Positions 38,893-48,135 of a DNA stretch of 64,000 bases are shown one piece after another (within the stretch, counting starts at the first letter, position 1; each line of letters starts with the position of its first letter). Position numbers and translations under genes: made by a program. The notes under the pieces are model-generated. The model was not told the origin of the DNA. It did no database searches and saw only the letters and a program-made list of their open reading frames with translations. The stretch is from Echinicola salinicaeni. Lineage in GTDB: Bacteria > Bacteroidota > Bacteroidia > Cytophagales > Cyclobacteriaceae. The stretch is from the NCBI RefSeq assembly GCF_014280965.1, contig NZ_JACODZ010000004.1, positions 186,001 through 250,000 of the forward strand. The letters are read 5' to 3'.

Positions 38893-39336
38893 TTATTCAG
38901 CTACTACTACAAATTTAACTTCAGTTTTAACCTCTCTGTGAAGATCAACTTCTGCTTGGTATTCACCGGCTCCAGTAACAGGGCTGCTGATAGATATTTT
39001 CTTTCTATCCACATCAATGTCTTTAGCAGCAAGTGCGTCAGAAATTTGAAGCGTAGTTACTTTACCAAAGATTTTACCTGAATCACCGATTTTAGCTTTG
39101 ATTTCAAGAGAAATACCTTCGATTTTTGCAGCTAGTTCTTCTGCTTCAGTTTTAATTTTCTCAGCTTTGTGAGCTGCTTGCTTGATATTTTCTTCAAGAA
39201 TTCTCTTGTTGGAAGCAGTGGCCAATACAGCAAAACCCTGAGGGATAAGGTAGTTTCTTCCGTATCCAGGTTTTACAGTAACTAAGTCGTTTTTATAGCC
39301 AAGTCCTTTTATGTCTGTTTTTAAGATAACGTCCAT
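38893..39336 (-). CDS. rplI: 50S ribosomal protein bL9
   Basis: 147 residues. The N-terminal RNA-binding domain shows DVILKTDIKGLGYKNDLVTVKPGYGRNYLIPQG, which is diagnostic, followed by the long connecting helix and a C-terminal domain. Third gene of the rpsF-rpsR-rplI ribosomal operon, 44 bases after rpsR. Confidence 0.98.
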   Translation of the reverse strand: MDVILKTDIKGLGYKNDLVTVKPGYGRNYLIPQGFAVLATASNKRILEENIKQAAHKAEKIKTEAEELAAKIEGISLEIKAKIGDSGKIFGKVTTLQISDALAAKDIDVDRKKISISSPVTGAGEYQAEVDLHREVKTEVKFVVVAE

Positions 39337-39380
39337 TGTAGTTGTCTAATTTAATAAGTATTGAATAGAACAGGGCCGGA

Positions 39381-39632
39381 TTATTTCAGTCCGTCAGTTA
39401 CATAAGGTAACAAGGCCAAATGTCTAGCTTTTTTGATGGCGTTAGCCACTTTTCTCTGGTATTTCGCAGAGTTTCCAGTAAGTCTTCTAGGAAGAATTTT
39501 ACCTTGCTCATTCACAAACTTCAATAAGAAGTTAGGATCTTTATAATCGATGTACTTAATGCCTAATTTTCTAAATCGGCAGTACTTCTTTTTGTTTTGC
39601 TCTCTGTTGATTGGTTCGTTCTTAAGTGTCAT
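39381..39632 (-). CDS. rpsR: 30S ribosomal protein bS18
   Basis: 83 residues with the family core [20 protein letters not shown] and [32 protein letters not shown]. It forms a heterodimer with bS6 on the 30S platform. Its ATG overlaps the rpsF stop by four bases (AATGA type), consistent with one-to-one synthesis. Confidence 0.98.
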   Translation of the reverse strand: MTLKNEPINREQNKKKYCRFRKLGIKYIDYKDPNFLLKFVNEQGKILPRRLTGNSAKYQRKVANAIKKARHLALLPYVTDGLK

Positions 39633-40000
39633 TTTGCAGCCTCCTCTTTTACTTCAGATTTTTTGTTGAATTCACCTTTTCTTCTTCTTTCTCCGTAAGC
39701 AATAGCATGCTTGTCTAGAGCTGTAGTTAAGAAACGCATTACTTTCTCGTCTCTTCTCATTTCAAGTTCAAACTTCTTGATCAAAGTTGGAACACTCTTG
39801 AATTCTACAAGAACATAGAAACCAGTGCTTTTCTTATCGATTGGGTAAGCAAGCTTCTTAAGACCCCAGTTTTCAACATTGATAATGTCTGCTCCCTCTT
39901 CTTTTAACAAGTTAACGAACTTGTCTACGGTATCCTTCATCTGAACATCAGACAAAACGGGAGTTAAAATGAATACCGTTTCATAATTTCTTTGGAACAT
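39629..40000 (-). CDS. rpsF: 30S ribosomal protein bS6
   Basis: 123 residues: an alpha/beta domain beginning [14 protein letters not shown] and a Lys/Glu-rich C-terminal tail. [22 protein letters not shown] is the typical RNA- and S18-facing region. First gene of the operon. The leader after the predicted start of transcription is about 30 bases, apparently too short for a S6:S18 autoregulatory leader structure. Confidence 0.98.
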   Translation of the reverse strand: MFQRNYETVFILTPVLSDVQMKDTVDKFVNLLKEEGADIINVENWGLKKLAYPIDKKSTGFYVLVEFKSVPTLIKKFELEMRRDEKVMRFLTTALDKHAIAYGERRRKGEFNKKSEVKEEAAK

Positions 40001-40037
40001 TTGATAATTGTTTAGATTTAATTATTTAAACAGATCG

Positions 40038-40068
40038 CAAAATTAGCGCTTTATTTTAATTAATCAAA
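40038..40068 (-). promoter_or_regulatory. Promoter of rpsF-rpsR-rplI
   Basis: On the minus strand TTTG, 19 bases, TAATTTTG: an exact match to the Bacteroidota primary-sigma consensus, placed about 38 bases before the rpsF ATG. Confidence 0.75.
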
Positions 40069-40144
40069 GAAGTGTGTGGGTTTTTGGAGGTTGAATAATT
40101 ATTGAAAACCTTTTTTAAAAAGCATATAGGATAAAAATGATAAA

Positions 40145-40173
40145 AGCACCTGCGATATATATTCACAGGTGCT
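40145..40173 (-). terminator. Terminator of the coiled-coil protein gene
   Basis: AGCACCTG / CAGGTGCT stem (8 bp, extendable through TGCG…TCACA with an AT-rich loop) followed on the minus strand by TTTTA. Confidence 0.7.
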
Positions 40174-40214
40174 GATAAGTAGTGAAAATAAATATGTCAA
40201 ACTTGAGAAATCAA

Positions 40215-41135
40215 TTATTTGATTTCAAATTTCTTGTTTCCAATATTGAAACCTTCAGAATAGATTTTAACTTCATAAATGCCTTCTGGGTAATCAGTTT
40301 CTTTCTGATAAAGGTATATTAACTTCTTTTGTGTATTGTCAAATAAAATGTCCTGTTTGGCAGTATAAAATTCTTCTCTACCATCAATGGTAAAGGTGCC
40401 GGATCCTTTAGCGATGTCAAAAATGACCTGGTTGTTTGGTGCTACCACCTGTACAAAGATGTCTTTTGTGCCAGGTTCAGCGACTTTGTTTTCAGCTATA
40501 TCAAAGGAAATTTTAAGTTTTTCTAAATGCCTGTTTCTGAATGAACCCTCTCTTTCCTTGCCCCTGGAGTTGACAGCTGTTATGACGATATTTTCTGCAT
40601 ATAGCTTTTGGGCTATATTGACCTTTTCTTCGAGTTCTTCTTGTTTTAAGTTGAGCTGCACAATGCTATCTTCAATTTCAGCCTTGGATGTTTTAAGGTC
40701 TTGATTTTCCGTAAAGAGTTCCTCGTTGACCTGCTTCAGTCTGGTGATTTCTTGGTCTTTGTCGGTAAGTACAGTTGAAAAGCTGTCGATCCTTTTGTTC
40801 AAAGCGGCTATTTCAGAAGCCGATCGGTTTCTTTCAGTGTTACGCTCCTGAATTAATTGTTCCTTTAGCATAACCAAAGAGTCTACATTTCCCCCCAGCT
40901 TTTGTATTTCATTGATTCTTAAATCTAGCTGGTAGGCCATGGAATCAATTCGTAGGTTAAGATTGTTATTGTCCTCCGACAGGATGAGGATTTCTTCTGT
41001 TTTTTGGGACTTGTCAACACTGTCCAAATACAGTTTTACTCCACTGATGACTACCAGTACAAGTAAAACAATTATTAAAATGTTTTTCCCTTTTTCGTTT
41101 CGGGATGATTTTTCTTCGGGTAAATTAGTACTCAT
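40215..41135 (-). CDS. Membrane-anchored coiled-coil protein, unknown function
   Basis: 306 residues: a charged N-terminus, one membrane segment (residues about 18-38, ILIIVLLVLVVISGVKLYL), a long heptad-like coiled coil (about 45-175) and a C-terminal beta-rich domain of about 120 residues with ITAVNSRGKERE and a final IYEVKIYSEGFNIGNKKFEI. Topology is probably a single-pass anchor with the bulk in the periplasm. I recognise the layout as recurrent in Bacteroidota but know of no function. Monocistronic, divergent from the methyltransferase gene at 41168. Confidence 0.75.
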   Translation of the reverse strand: MSTNLPEEKSSRNEKGKNILIIVLLVLVVISGVKLYLDSVDKSQKTEEILILSEDNNNLNLRIDSMAYQLDLRINEIQKLGGNVDSLVMLKEQLIQERNTERNRSASEIAALNKRIDSFSTVLTDKDQEITRLKQVNEELFTENQDLKTSKAEIEDSIVQLNLKQEELEEKVNIAQKLYAENIVITAVNSRGKEREGSFRNRHLEKLKISFDIAENKVAEPGTKDIFVQVVAPNNQVIFDIAKGSGTFTIDGREEFYTAKQDILFDNTQKKLIYLYQKETDYPEGIYEVKIYSEGFNIGNKKFEIK

Positions 41136-41167
41136 AATGTAGAACGTTAGGCCTTATTTGCACTATA

Positions 41168-41761
41168 ATGACTATTTCAGATCTTTTTGATGAAAATTAC
41201 TGGACTTCTAGGTATCACCTTAACCAAACCGGTTGGGATGTAGGTGAAGCAACAAATCCCATAAAGCAATATTTAGACCAAATTGCAAATAAAGATGTAA
41301 AGATTCTAATTCCGGGGGCTGGAAATGCATATGAAGCAGCTTATGCCTATAAGAAAGGTTTTAAAAATGTTCATGTTTTGGATATCTCTTCATTGCCTTT
41401 GGAAAAATTCGCAGCCAGTCACCCAGACTTTCCTTCAGGGCAACTGCTTCACGAAAATTTCTTTGAGCATAAAGGGCAGTATGATCTTATTATTGAGCAA
41501 ACTTTCTTTTGCGCCTTGAATCCTTCACTCAGAAAAAACTATGCCATAAAGATGGCGCAGTTATTAAAACCTAAAGGGGAATTGAGAGGGGTATTATTCA
41601 ATGTGGATTTTGGGAAATCCGGTCCACCTTTTGGAGGTGATAAAGGGGAATATCAAAAATGCTTTGAACCTGAACTCAGAGTCCTTAAGATGGAAAAGTG
41701 TTATAATAGCATCAAAGAAAGGGCAGGGGCTGAGTTGTTTTTTAAGGCTGTCAAAGGCTGA
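41168..41761 (+). CDS. SAM-dependent methyltransferase, TPMT-like
   Basis: 197 residues of the thiopurine S-methyltransferase-like group: the opener FDENYWTSRYHLNQTGWDVGEATNPIKQYL is typical, with motif I ILIPGAGNAYEAAY and the acidic LDIS after it. Relatives methylate thiols, halides, selenium or tellurium compounds. The physiological substrate is unclear. It converges on the next methyltransferase gene with two bases between the stop codons; no terminator is visible there. Confidence 0.85.
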   Translation: MTISDLFDENYWTSRYHLNQTGWDVGEATNPIKQYLDQIANKDVKILIPGAGNAYEAAYAYKKGFKNVHVLDISSLPLEKFAASHPDFPSGQLLHENFFEHKGQYDLIIEQTFFCALNPSLRKNYAIKMAQLLKPKGELRGVLFNVDFGKSGPPFGGDKGEYQKCFEPELRVLKMEKCYNSIKERAGAELFFKAVKG

Positions 41762-41763
41762 GC

Positions 41764-42546
41764 TTAATAGTTAAGGATATAATGTTTTTTATTGATTCCT
41801 TTCTTAAAAAACAGGATGCCACATTCGTAAAAATCCATGCTCATGGTGACTTCCTCTTGTGTTTTGATTTGTTCCCAGGCTTTTTGCATTTCTGGAGACC
41901 AATTGATGTCTCCGATGGCTACGATACTATCATGATGCAAATTAGTTTTGATCAGTTCAAAGAAATGCAGGGTAGCCTCGTAGGTATGATGGGCATCGAT
42001 CAGTACAAAGTCCAATAAAGTGATATCTTCTAAGAAAGGAGGGAAGCTTTCCTGTATTTTGCCCTCAATTAATTTAATGTTCTCAAAAGAAGAAAATGTG
42101 TTTTGTGCCACTTTAGCAAGTGAAGGTGCTCCTTCAAAAGTGAATAACCTTCCTTGTGTGACTTTGGATAAATAGCAGGTGTTGATCCCTACACAAGTCC
42201 CTAGTTCTAGAACAGTATTGGCAGGCGTCAAAGAACAAAAGTATTGGTAAAGCCTGGAATATTTGCTTGATGAGCTGCTGTGCCGTGTGATATCAGCAAC
42301 TTTTCTGAGCTTGTTCTTTTTTAGATGAATAGAACCTGCACCGAAATCCTCAATGGAGATCACATCATTATTGGATAAAAGTCTTTTTTTTAGCTGAATC
42401 AGCTCGTCATCTATGGGTTGCTGTTTGCTGAAGGATTTTAAGCCTTCATATACTTCAAAAGCAAAGGGCGCCTGGAGAGAATGGCGGTCTTCCTTCAAAA
42501 GAAAATACCTTAGATAGGAAAAAAATGGATACAACCTTTTGAGCAC
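41764..42546 (-). CDS. Class I SAM-dependent methyltransferase
   Basis: 260 residues. Motif I is VLELGTCVGINTCYL (near residue 112) and a later acidic block reads LDFVLIDAHHTYEAT, the catechol/caffeoyl O-methyltransferase pattern. The N-terminal 90 residues are helical and unmatched. The start is GTG, three bases after the apaG stop; no ATG is close by, and coupling to apaG is likely. Substrate unknown. Confidence 0.82.
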   Translation of the reverse strand: MLKRLYPFFSYLRYFLLKEDRHSLQAPFAFEVYEGLKSFSKQQPIDDELIQLKKRLLSNNDVISIEDFGAGSIHLKKNKLRKVADITRHSSSSSKYSRLYQYFCSLTPANTVLELGTCVGINTCYLSKVTQGRLFTFEGAPSLAKVAQNTFSSFENIKLIEGKIQESFPPFLEDITLLDFVLIDAHHTYEATLHFFELIKTNLHHDSIVAIGDINWSPEMQKAWEQIKTQEEVTMSMDFYECGILFFKKGINKKHYILNY

Positions 42547-42549
42547 GGT

Positions 42550-42936
42550 CTAATTGTCGAAGATGTCAGAAATCAGTTGAAATTCTGGAATTTCAACTGC
42601 TAGGACCTGTCCGTCTTGGAGGCGCTCCATATAAAATTCCCCCTTCATTTTGCCTAAGCCTGACCGAAGGTTACAGCCTGATACATAATGGTGGGATTTC
42701 CCAGGCTCTAAGACCGGTTGTTGTCCAACCACTCCATCTCCTTCAATAATTTTTGTAGACAAGCCGGCATCAAAAACCTCCCATTTTCTTCGTAATAGCT
42801 GTATGGTATGGGCACTATTATTTTCAATAGAGACTTTATAAGTAAAGACATAGTGGTGCTGATGCGGACTGGAGTATTCTGCTTGATAGGTGGCTTCTAC
42901 GCTAACCTTAATACCTTGGGTGATTGCCGTAACCAT
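42550..42936 (-). CDS. apaG: ApaG-domain protein
   Basis: 128 residues forming a fibronectin-III-like beta sandwich. The typical blocks VTAITQGIKVSVEATYQ, YVFTYKVSIENNS, LLRRKWEVFDA, GEGVVGQQPVLEPG-like (here GDGVVGQQPVLEPG) and YVSGCNLRSGLGKMKGEFYM are all visible. The function in bacteria is not settled: it affects cobalt resistance and magnesium efflux in Salmonella, and the domain binds diphosphates in some proteins. It is first of a two-gene unit with the downstream methyltransferase. Confidence 0.93.
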   Translation of the reverse strand: MVTAITQGIKVSVEATYQAEYSSPHQHHYVFTYKVSIENNSAHTIQLLRRKWEVFDAGLSTKIIEGDGVVGQQPVLEPGKSHHYVSGCNLRSGLGKMKGEFYMERLQDGQVLAVEIPEFQLISDIFDN

Positions 42937-43009
42937 TAAAAACTTTGTCTATCGGGATTTTTGTTCGAAATTAAGGGTTTATTCATAAATCTCAAGAGAA
43001 TTAAAATAA

Positions 43010-43672
43010 ATGAATGTTAAAATAAACGCGGATTGGAAAGAAAAGTTGGGTGATGAGTTTGAGAAACCCTATTTTGAAAGCTTGGCCTCTTTTGTGAAAA
43101 AGGAATATAACGAAAAAAAAATCTTTCCACAGGGTAGTGAGATTTTTAATGCTTTTGAAAAATGTCCATTTGAAAAAGTGAAAGTGGTCATCTTAGGACA
43201 GGATCCTTATCATGGCCCAGGGCAAGCTCATGGACTGTCTTTTTCCGTTAGGGAGGGAATGCCATTTCCCCCATCATTGATGAATATCTTCAAGGAACTG
43301 AAAAATGATTTAGCCTTACCCGTTCCGCCGCACGGTAATTTGGAGAGATGGGCAGAACAAGGAGTTCTATTGTTGAATGCAACACTGACTGTGGAAGCCC
43401 ATAAGGCTGGATCCCACCAAAAGAAAGGTTGGGAGGAGTTCACTGATGCTGTTATTAGAAAGTTGGCTGAAGAAAGAGAAGGATTGGTATTTATGCTTTG
43501 GGGAGCTTATGCCAAGAAGAAGGCTGCCTTTATTTCAGATGCTAAGCATTTGAAATTATATGCGCCACATCCTAGCCCTTTATCTGCTCATAGAGGATTT
43601 TTAGGCTGTGGACATTTTAGCAAAACCAATGATTATTTGAAATCAAAAGGAGAAAAAGAGATCGAATGGTAA
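43010..43672 (+). CDS. ung: Uracil-DNA glycosylase
   Basis: Removes uracil from DNA at the start of base-excision repair. 220 residues of family 1: the catalytic water-activating Asp65 sits in LGQDPYHGPGQAHGLSFSV, LLLNATLTVEAHKAGSH follows, and the DNA-intercalating loop HPSPLSAHRG is near residue 190. Length and all motifs are normal. Monocistronic, with a strong terminator. Confidence 0.98.
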   Translation: MNVKINADWKEKLGDEFEKPYFESLASFVKKEYNEKKIFPQGSEIFNAFEKCPFEKVKVVILGQDPYHGPGQAHGLSFSVREGMPFPPSLMNIFKELKNDLALPVPPHGNLERWAEQGVLLLNATLTVEAHKAGSHQKKGWEEFTDAVIRKLAEEREGLVFMLWGAYAKKKAAFISDAKHLKLYAPHPSPLSAHRGFLGCGHFSKTNDYLKSKGEKEIEW

Positions 43673-43712
43673 AAAAAAGGCGGCAAGAATATTTGTTCTT
43701 GCCGCCTTTTTT
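43673..43712. terminator. Bidirectional terminator
   Basis: A 17-bp perfect stem that begins right after the ung stop codon (six A, GGCGGCAAGAA) with a 6-base loop. Both strands end in a T-run. It separates ung from the convergent lepB operon. Confidence 0.92.
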
Positions 43713-43742
43713 CTGGCCCCTGGGGCCATTTATTTCTTAAGA

Positions 43743-44813
43743 TCAGTGGATTCCATTAAAGAACCTGTTCCATCTGATTTTACTGAACATGCTCTTGTGT
43801 TTATCCAATGATAGCCATAGGAACCATGCTTTTCCTACAATATGGTCTTCAGGAACAAACCCCCAGAACCTAGAGTCCAAGGAGTCATGCCTGTTATCCC
43901 CCATCATAAAATAATAATCCTGGGTGAAAGTATAGGTGTCTTGTTTTTGCCCATTGATAAAGACTTGGTTGGCTTCAATTCTCAAATCTTCAATACCTTC
44001 ATAATTTTTAATGGTGAAGGCATATTTACGGACATTGTCCTCTGTCAGGTCTATGGTCCAACCTTTTGCAGGGACTTTAAGTGGTCCAAAATTATCCCTG
44101 TTCCAGCCATAGTAGGAACCGTCAGGATGGATGTCCGGATCACCATTGTCCTTTTCGTAAATTCGGATTTTAACTTCCTTGATTACAGGGGATTTTTCCA
44201 ATTGTTTTGCTATGGTCGGCGTAGTAAATACTACATACATACCATTGAAAGGATGATAAGAGTCCCTGTTGATATCATATTCTTCAAAGAATTCCGCATT
44301 TAGCATCCTATTAGGAACCACATCATAGGAAAATTGCATCTCCTCGGGGTTTTCAGCAACTTGGTCATTGATGATAAGTTGGGCTTCATCTATTTTTACC
44401 ACATCCCCAGGAATAGCGACGGCCCTTTTGATATAGTTGGTTTTTAGATCTACCGGATATTCAAATTCATCAGGATAGTTAAATACAACTACATCATTTC
44501 TTTCTACACTGCTAAAACCTGGAAGACGGTAATAGGGTAGCTGTATGGCGTCTGAATACGAAGGGATATTCGTTCCCCAGATTTTTTGATGGGTCAATGG
44601 GACTTGTAGTAATGTCTGAGGGGTACGGGTTCCATAATGCATTTTACTGACAAATAGAAAGTCCCCTACGAGCAGGGATTTTTCCATTGAAGCAGTGGGT
44701 ATGGTAAAGGGTTCCAAAAATAACCACCTGATCAAACTGGCGGCAATGACCGCAAAAACCAAGGCATCCAGCCATTCCCTAACTGGGCCTTTTTTCTTTT
44801 TTTCTGAACTCAT
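43743..44813 (-). CDS. lepB: Signal peptidase I
   Basis: Membrane serine protease that removes signal peptides after Sec export. About 356 residues: an N-terminal anchor (WLDALVFAVIAASLIRWLF), catalytic Ser42 in IPTASMEKSLLVGD, general-base Lys129 in NYIKRAVAIPGD, and GDNRHDSLDSRFWGFVPEDHIVG near the C-terminus. A large insertion between the Lys block and the last box is usual for Bacteroidota LepB. The ATG at 44813 is preferred to the TTG three codons earlier. Last gene of the parA operon. Confidence 0.96.
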   Translation of the reverse strand: MSSEKKKKGPVREWLDALVFAVIAASLIRWLFLEPFTIPTASMEKSLLVGDFLFVSKMHYGTRTPQTLLQVPLTHQKIWGTNIPSYSDAIQLPYYRLPGFSSVERNDVVVFNYPDEFEYPVDLKTNYIKRAVAIPGDVVKIDEAQLIINDQVAENPEEMQFSYDVVPNRMLNAEFFEEYDINRDSYHPFNGMYVVFTTPTIAKQLEKSPVIKEVKIRIYEKDNGDPDIHPDGSYYGWNRDNFGPLKVPAKGWTIDLTEDNVRKYAFTIKNYEGIEDLRIEANQVFINGQKQDTYTFTQDYYFMMGDNRHDSLDSRFWGFVPEDHIVGKAWFLWLSLDKHKSMFSKIRWNRFFNGIH

Positions 44814-44829
44814 CTTGTACAATGATTAA

Positions 44830-45552
44830 TTAGAATGTAAGGAAATCGTCCATTGACAATACTCCCTTTTTATCTTTGATCCACTCAGCTACCAAAACTG
44901 CGCCAAGGGCAAATCCTTTCCTGCTATGTGCTGTGTGTTTGATTTCAATATCGTCTATTTCAGACGAATAATTAATGATATGGGTCCCCGGAGCAGGGTC
45001 GATTCTTTTTGCAGTAATAGGGATAGATTGTTCGTTGCCGTTCAGTTCAGTGTCCAAATTCCAACTATTTACTCTGTCCATATTATTGATGATACCCTCT
45101 GCAAGGGTGATGGCAGTACCACTTGGAGCATCTTTCTTTTCTGTGTGGTGGATTTCTTCCATTTTCACTGAATAATCAGACTGATCATTCATGATTTTAG
45201 CTAAAAAGCTGTTGATCTTAAAGAAAATATTTACTCCTATACTGTAGTTGGAGGCATAGAAAAATGCACCGTCTTTGGCCAATGTTAGTTTTTCTATTTC
45301 ACCTTTCTTATCCAGCCAACCGGTAGTTCCACTGATTACAGGGATCTGGTGGTCGATGGCCCAAGTTAAGTTTTTGAAAGCAGCATCAGGTTGACTGAAT
45401 TCTATGGCTACATCTATTGATTTAGTGTCAAGTTGATCCAGTGTGTGTACATTGGATTCGTCAATCTTTCCAGCAATGGTATGGCCTCTTTCTTCTGCAA
45501 TTTGGGAGATGATTTTTCCCATTTTACCATACCCAAGTATTAAAATATTCAT
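44830..45552 (-). CDS. dapB: 4-hydroxy-tetrahydrodipicolinate reductase
   Basis: NAD(P)H-dependent step of the diaminopimelate/lysine pathway. 240 residues with the dinucleotide-binding GYGKMGK (7-13), the catalytic EIHHTEKKDAPSGTA and the C-terminal HTAHSRKGFALGA. It lies seven bases after the DUF5683 gene and seven before lepB in one operon; linking cell-wall precursor supply with export and partition genes is a Bacteroidota habit. Confidence 0.96.
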   Translation of the reverse strand: MNILILGYGKMGKIISQIAEERGHTIAGKIDESNVHTLDQLDTKSIDVAIEFSQPDAAFKNLTWAIDHQIPVISGTTGWLDKKGEIEKLTLAKDGAFFYASNYSIGVNIFFKINSFLAKIMNDQSDYSVKMEEIHHTEKKDAPSGTAITLAEGIINNMDRVNSWNLDTELNGNEQSIPITAKRIDPAPGTHIINYSSEIDDIEIKHTAHSRKGFALGAVLVAEWIKDKKGVLSMDDFLTF

Positions 45553-45559
45553 CTGGTAT

Positions 45560-46186
45560 TTAAAATTTTAATTTTATTGATATTCCTACTGAATTTCCAC
45601 TGGCATACATGGATTCTACAGAAGGTTGAACTTTCAATGTCAGGTCATCAGAAACATCAAAACCTGAAAGGTGGGCATCCACAATGGCGTCCACGATATT
45701 TAATGCATAGATGGCTCCAAAAATCAAATAAGTAGCATCCCTGTTTCTTCTCCAATAATCGACATTCCTGATCAGACCATCTTCATTAAGGTTAGGAAAA
45801 AGGTTTTCCGTACTGTCATCATCATCACGGTAAATGATCAAAGCTTCCTTAAAAAGCTGGTACCTGCGATTATTGAAGTCCACAAAGTAAAGATTAGTTA
45901 TGATTCCACCATAAATAATCGGTACTTTCCATGGTTTTTCATTATAAACTTGTCCAGCTCCGGGAAGAATGGCCGATAATAATGCTGCTTTTTTTGGGTT
46001 TTTGGCGTCCTTATTTAGCGTAATCTCTTGTTGATCGGTAGTGTCTGTTTCAATTGGCCTGATTTCTTGTCCCAAACATTGGATTTGGAATAGCGGCAAT
46101 AAAACAAAAACAGCAATAGTTTTCGGATTGTTAACTATTGCTTTTTTTATTTCCTCAACTAAACATTTGAGATAAGAATGACACAC
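45560..46186 (-). CDS. DUF5683 membrane protein
   Basis: 208 residues with an N-terminal signal-like segment (AVFVLLPLFQIQCLGQ) and the DUF5683 core: PKKAALLSAILPGAGQVYNEKPWKVPIIYGG, a hydrophobic segment, and DYWRRNRDATYLIFGAIYALNIVDAIVDAHL. Family function is unknown. The frame starts at GTG three bases from the parB stop; a slightly later start would leave a more normal signal peptide. Fourth-to-second positions in the operon (after parB, before dapB) are conserved in relatives as I remember them. Confidence 0.85.
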   Translation of the reverse strand: MCHSYLKCLVEEIKKAIVNNPKTIAVFVLLPLFQIQCLGQEIRPIETDTTDQQEITLNKDAKNPKKAALLSAILPGAGQVYNEKPWKVPIIYGGIITNLYFVDFNNRRYQLFKEALIIYRDDDDSTENLFPNLNEDGLIRNVDYWRRNRDATYLIFGAIYALNIVDAIVDAHLSGFDVSDDLTLKVQPSVESMYASGNSVGISIKLKF

Positions 46187-46188
46187 TT

Positions 46189-47115
46189 TTATATGATTTC
46201 TAGTATTTCCAGTATTCTGTTCAGATCATCTGCAGAACCAAAAGGGATTTTGATTTCTCCTTTGTCTCTATGATCCATTTTTAAGCTTACCCTGCTGCCT
46301 AGATGAGAAGCCAATCTTTGTTGAAGCTTGCTCAGCTCATATTTTTTGACAGGGTCCAATTCTGGTTTTTCAGCTGTGACAGTTTCCTCTTCAGGTCCAT
46401 TGTGTAAAGCTTTTACTAAAGCTTCCACTTTACGGACGCTCAACTCTTCCTCAATGGTTTTTCGGTAGATGGCAAGCTGTTTGTCAACCTCTTCGATATT
46501 GATCAATGCACGGGCATGGCCCATGGATATTTTTTTGTCTCTAATACCTGCTTGTATATCCGGCGGGAGTTTGAGCAGTCTAAGATAATTGTTGACCGTG
46601 GTTCTGTTTTTTCCTACTCGATCACCCAGCTGTTCTTGCTTTAGGTCACATTCAGCCAATAATCTTTGGTAGGAATGGGCTATTTCAAGTGCATTAAGGT
46701 TTTCCCGTTGGATGTTTTCAATCAGGGCCATTTCCAACATCTGCTGGTCATTGGCCGTCCTGACATAGGCCGGTACGGATTCTAATCCAGCAATTTTGGA
46801 TGCTTGGAACCTTCTTTCACCTGAGATTAATTGGTATTCATTGTCCGCTAATTTTCGGACTGTAATAGGCTGAATAATGCCTTGAACTATGATGGAGTCT
46901 GCAAGTTCCTGCAGGGCATCTTTGTCGAAATGGGTTCTTGGCTGATAAGGGTTTACCTGAATTTCCGCCAAAGGAACCTCATGGATTCCTGCAGCAGGAA
47001 TTTCTACCTCCCTTTCTTCCTTTTTATTTTCATTTTTAGAAGAATCTTCCAATAAAGCACCCAATCCTCTTCCCAGTGCCTTTTTCCTTTTTATGGGTTT
47101 TTGATTATCAGCCAT
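46189..47115 (-). CDS. parB: Chromosome-partitioning protein ParB
   Basis: CTP-dependent DNA clamp that loads at parS and recruits SMC. 308 residues: N-terminal KKALGRGLGALL (the ParA-stimulating peptide), the CTP-binding block GERRFQAS (99-106), a KorB/HTH centre with DRVGKNRTTVNNYLRLLKLP, and a C-terminal dimer domain. It lies 13 bases after parA and two before the DUF5683 gene. Confidence 0.97.
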   Translation of the reverse strand: MADNQKPIKRKKALGRGLGALLEDSSKNENKKEEREVEIPAAGIHEVPLAEIQVNPYQPRTHFDKDALQELADSIIVQGIIQPITVRKLADNEYQLISGERRFQASKIAGLESVPAYVRTANDQQMLEMALIENIQRENLNALEIAHSYQRLLAECDLKQEQLGDRVGKNRTTVNNYLRLLKLPPDIQAGIRDKKISMGHARALINIEEVDKQLAIYRKTIEEELSVRKVEALVKALHNGPEEETVTAEKPELDPVKKYELSKLQQRLASHLGSRVSLKMDHRDKGEIKIPFGSADDLNRILEILEII

Positions 47116-47128
47116 GATGTGTAATAGG

Positions 47129-47908
47129 TTAATTCATTTTTACCAAGCCATTGCGCTCCGCAATTTCATTGGCTAAATTCAAATAGGACAGCGCTCCTTT
47201 GCCTTCGGCATCGAAAGCTATCACGGGAAGTCCAAAACTAGGAGATTCACCTAGCTTTACATTTCGCGGGATAATAGTTTCAAAAACCATGTTTTTAAAA
47301 TGTAGCCGAACCTCTTCTACAACTTGGTTAGAGAGTCTCAACCTAACATCGTACATGGTCAATAATATGCCTTCAATCTCCAGATCAGGATTAAGTCTGG
47401 TCTGGATGATTTTAATGGTGTTCAATAGTTTTCCGAGACCTTCCAAAGCAAAGTATTCACACTGCACAGGAATGATGACAGAATTAGCTGCAGTAAGGGC
47501 ATTGATGGTGATTAGACCCAAAGAAGGTGAACAATCAATGATGATGAAGTCATATTGATCTTGGATCTTACCAATTACCTCACGCATTTTTTCTTCCCTG
47601 TTATCCAGGTTGATCATTTCTACTTCAGCACCTACTAGGTCAATATGTGATGGCACCAAGTCCAAGTGTTCAATGTCAGTATGGTAGATGATGGAATTGA
47701 TATCGACTCCATCAACCATGCATTCATAGATACTGTTGTCTATTTCTTTGGGGTCTTGTCCCAGTCCTGAAGTAGTGTTGGCCTGTGGGTCAGCATCAAT
47801 CACTAGAGTTTTAAACTCCAGAACAGCCAAGCTGGCTGCTAAATTCATGGCTGTGGTTGTTTTACCCACGCCGCCTTTTTGGTTGGCAATAGCTACTATT
47901 TTTCCCAT
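47129..47908 (-). CDS. parA: Chromosome-partitioning ATPase ParA (Soj)
   Basis: Deviant-Walker ATPase that moves ParB-parS complexes. 259 residues: KGGVGKTTT at residues 11-19 with the signature Lys11, DADPQANTTSGLG, and IIDCSPSLGLITINAL. First gene of the five-gene operon parA-parB-DUF5683-dapB-lepB (gaps of 13, 2, 7 and 7 or slightly more bases). The 520-base region upstream is gene-free and has origin-like features. Confidence 0.97.
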   Translation of the reverse strand: MGKIVAIANQKGGVGKTTTAMNLAASLAVLEFKTLVIDADPQANTTSGLGQDPKEIDNSIYECMVDGVDINSIIYHTDIEHLDLVPSHIDLVGAEVEMINLDNREEKMREVIGKIQDQYDFIIIDCSPSLGLITINALTAANSVIIPVQCEYFALEGLGKLLNTIKIIQTRLNPDLEIEGILLTMYDVRLRLSNQVVEEVRLHFKNMVFETIIPRNVKLGESPSFGLPVIAFDAEGKGALSYLNLANEIAERNGLVKMN

Positions 47909-48135
47909 TGTATTGGTGTCAAATGGTCATGTTAGTTTTGGTACAAAGCTTTGACATTTCTAAAACAGCCTTATTAATGCTTTACTAATCCTTTAGAATT
48001 CTAAGCCCTCGGGTAAAATCATCCCGCAAATTACTTAAAATTCACTAGAATTTAATAATAATTAAATCAATTGGGTATCAATCAATATAATTCTGCCAAA
48101 ATGCCAATTTCACGCTACACAAAGATATAAGTTTA

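Noticed and set aside
40001-40037. Autoregulatory S6:S18 leader RNA before rpsF
   Set aside because: The predicted leader is about 30 bases and too AT-rich to form the known structure.
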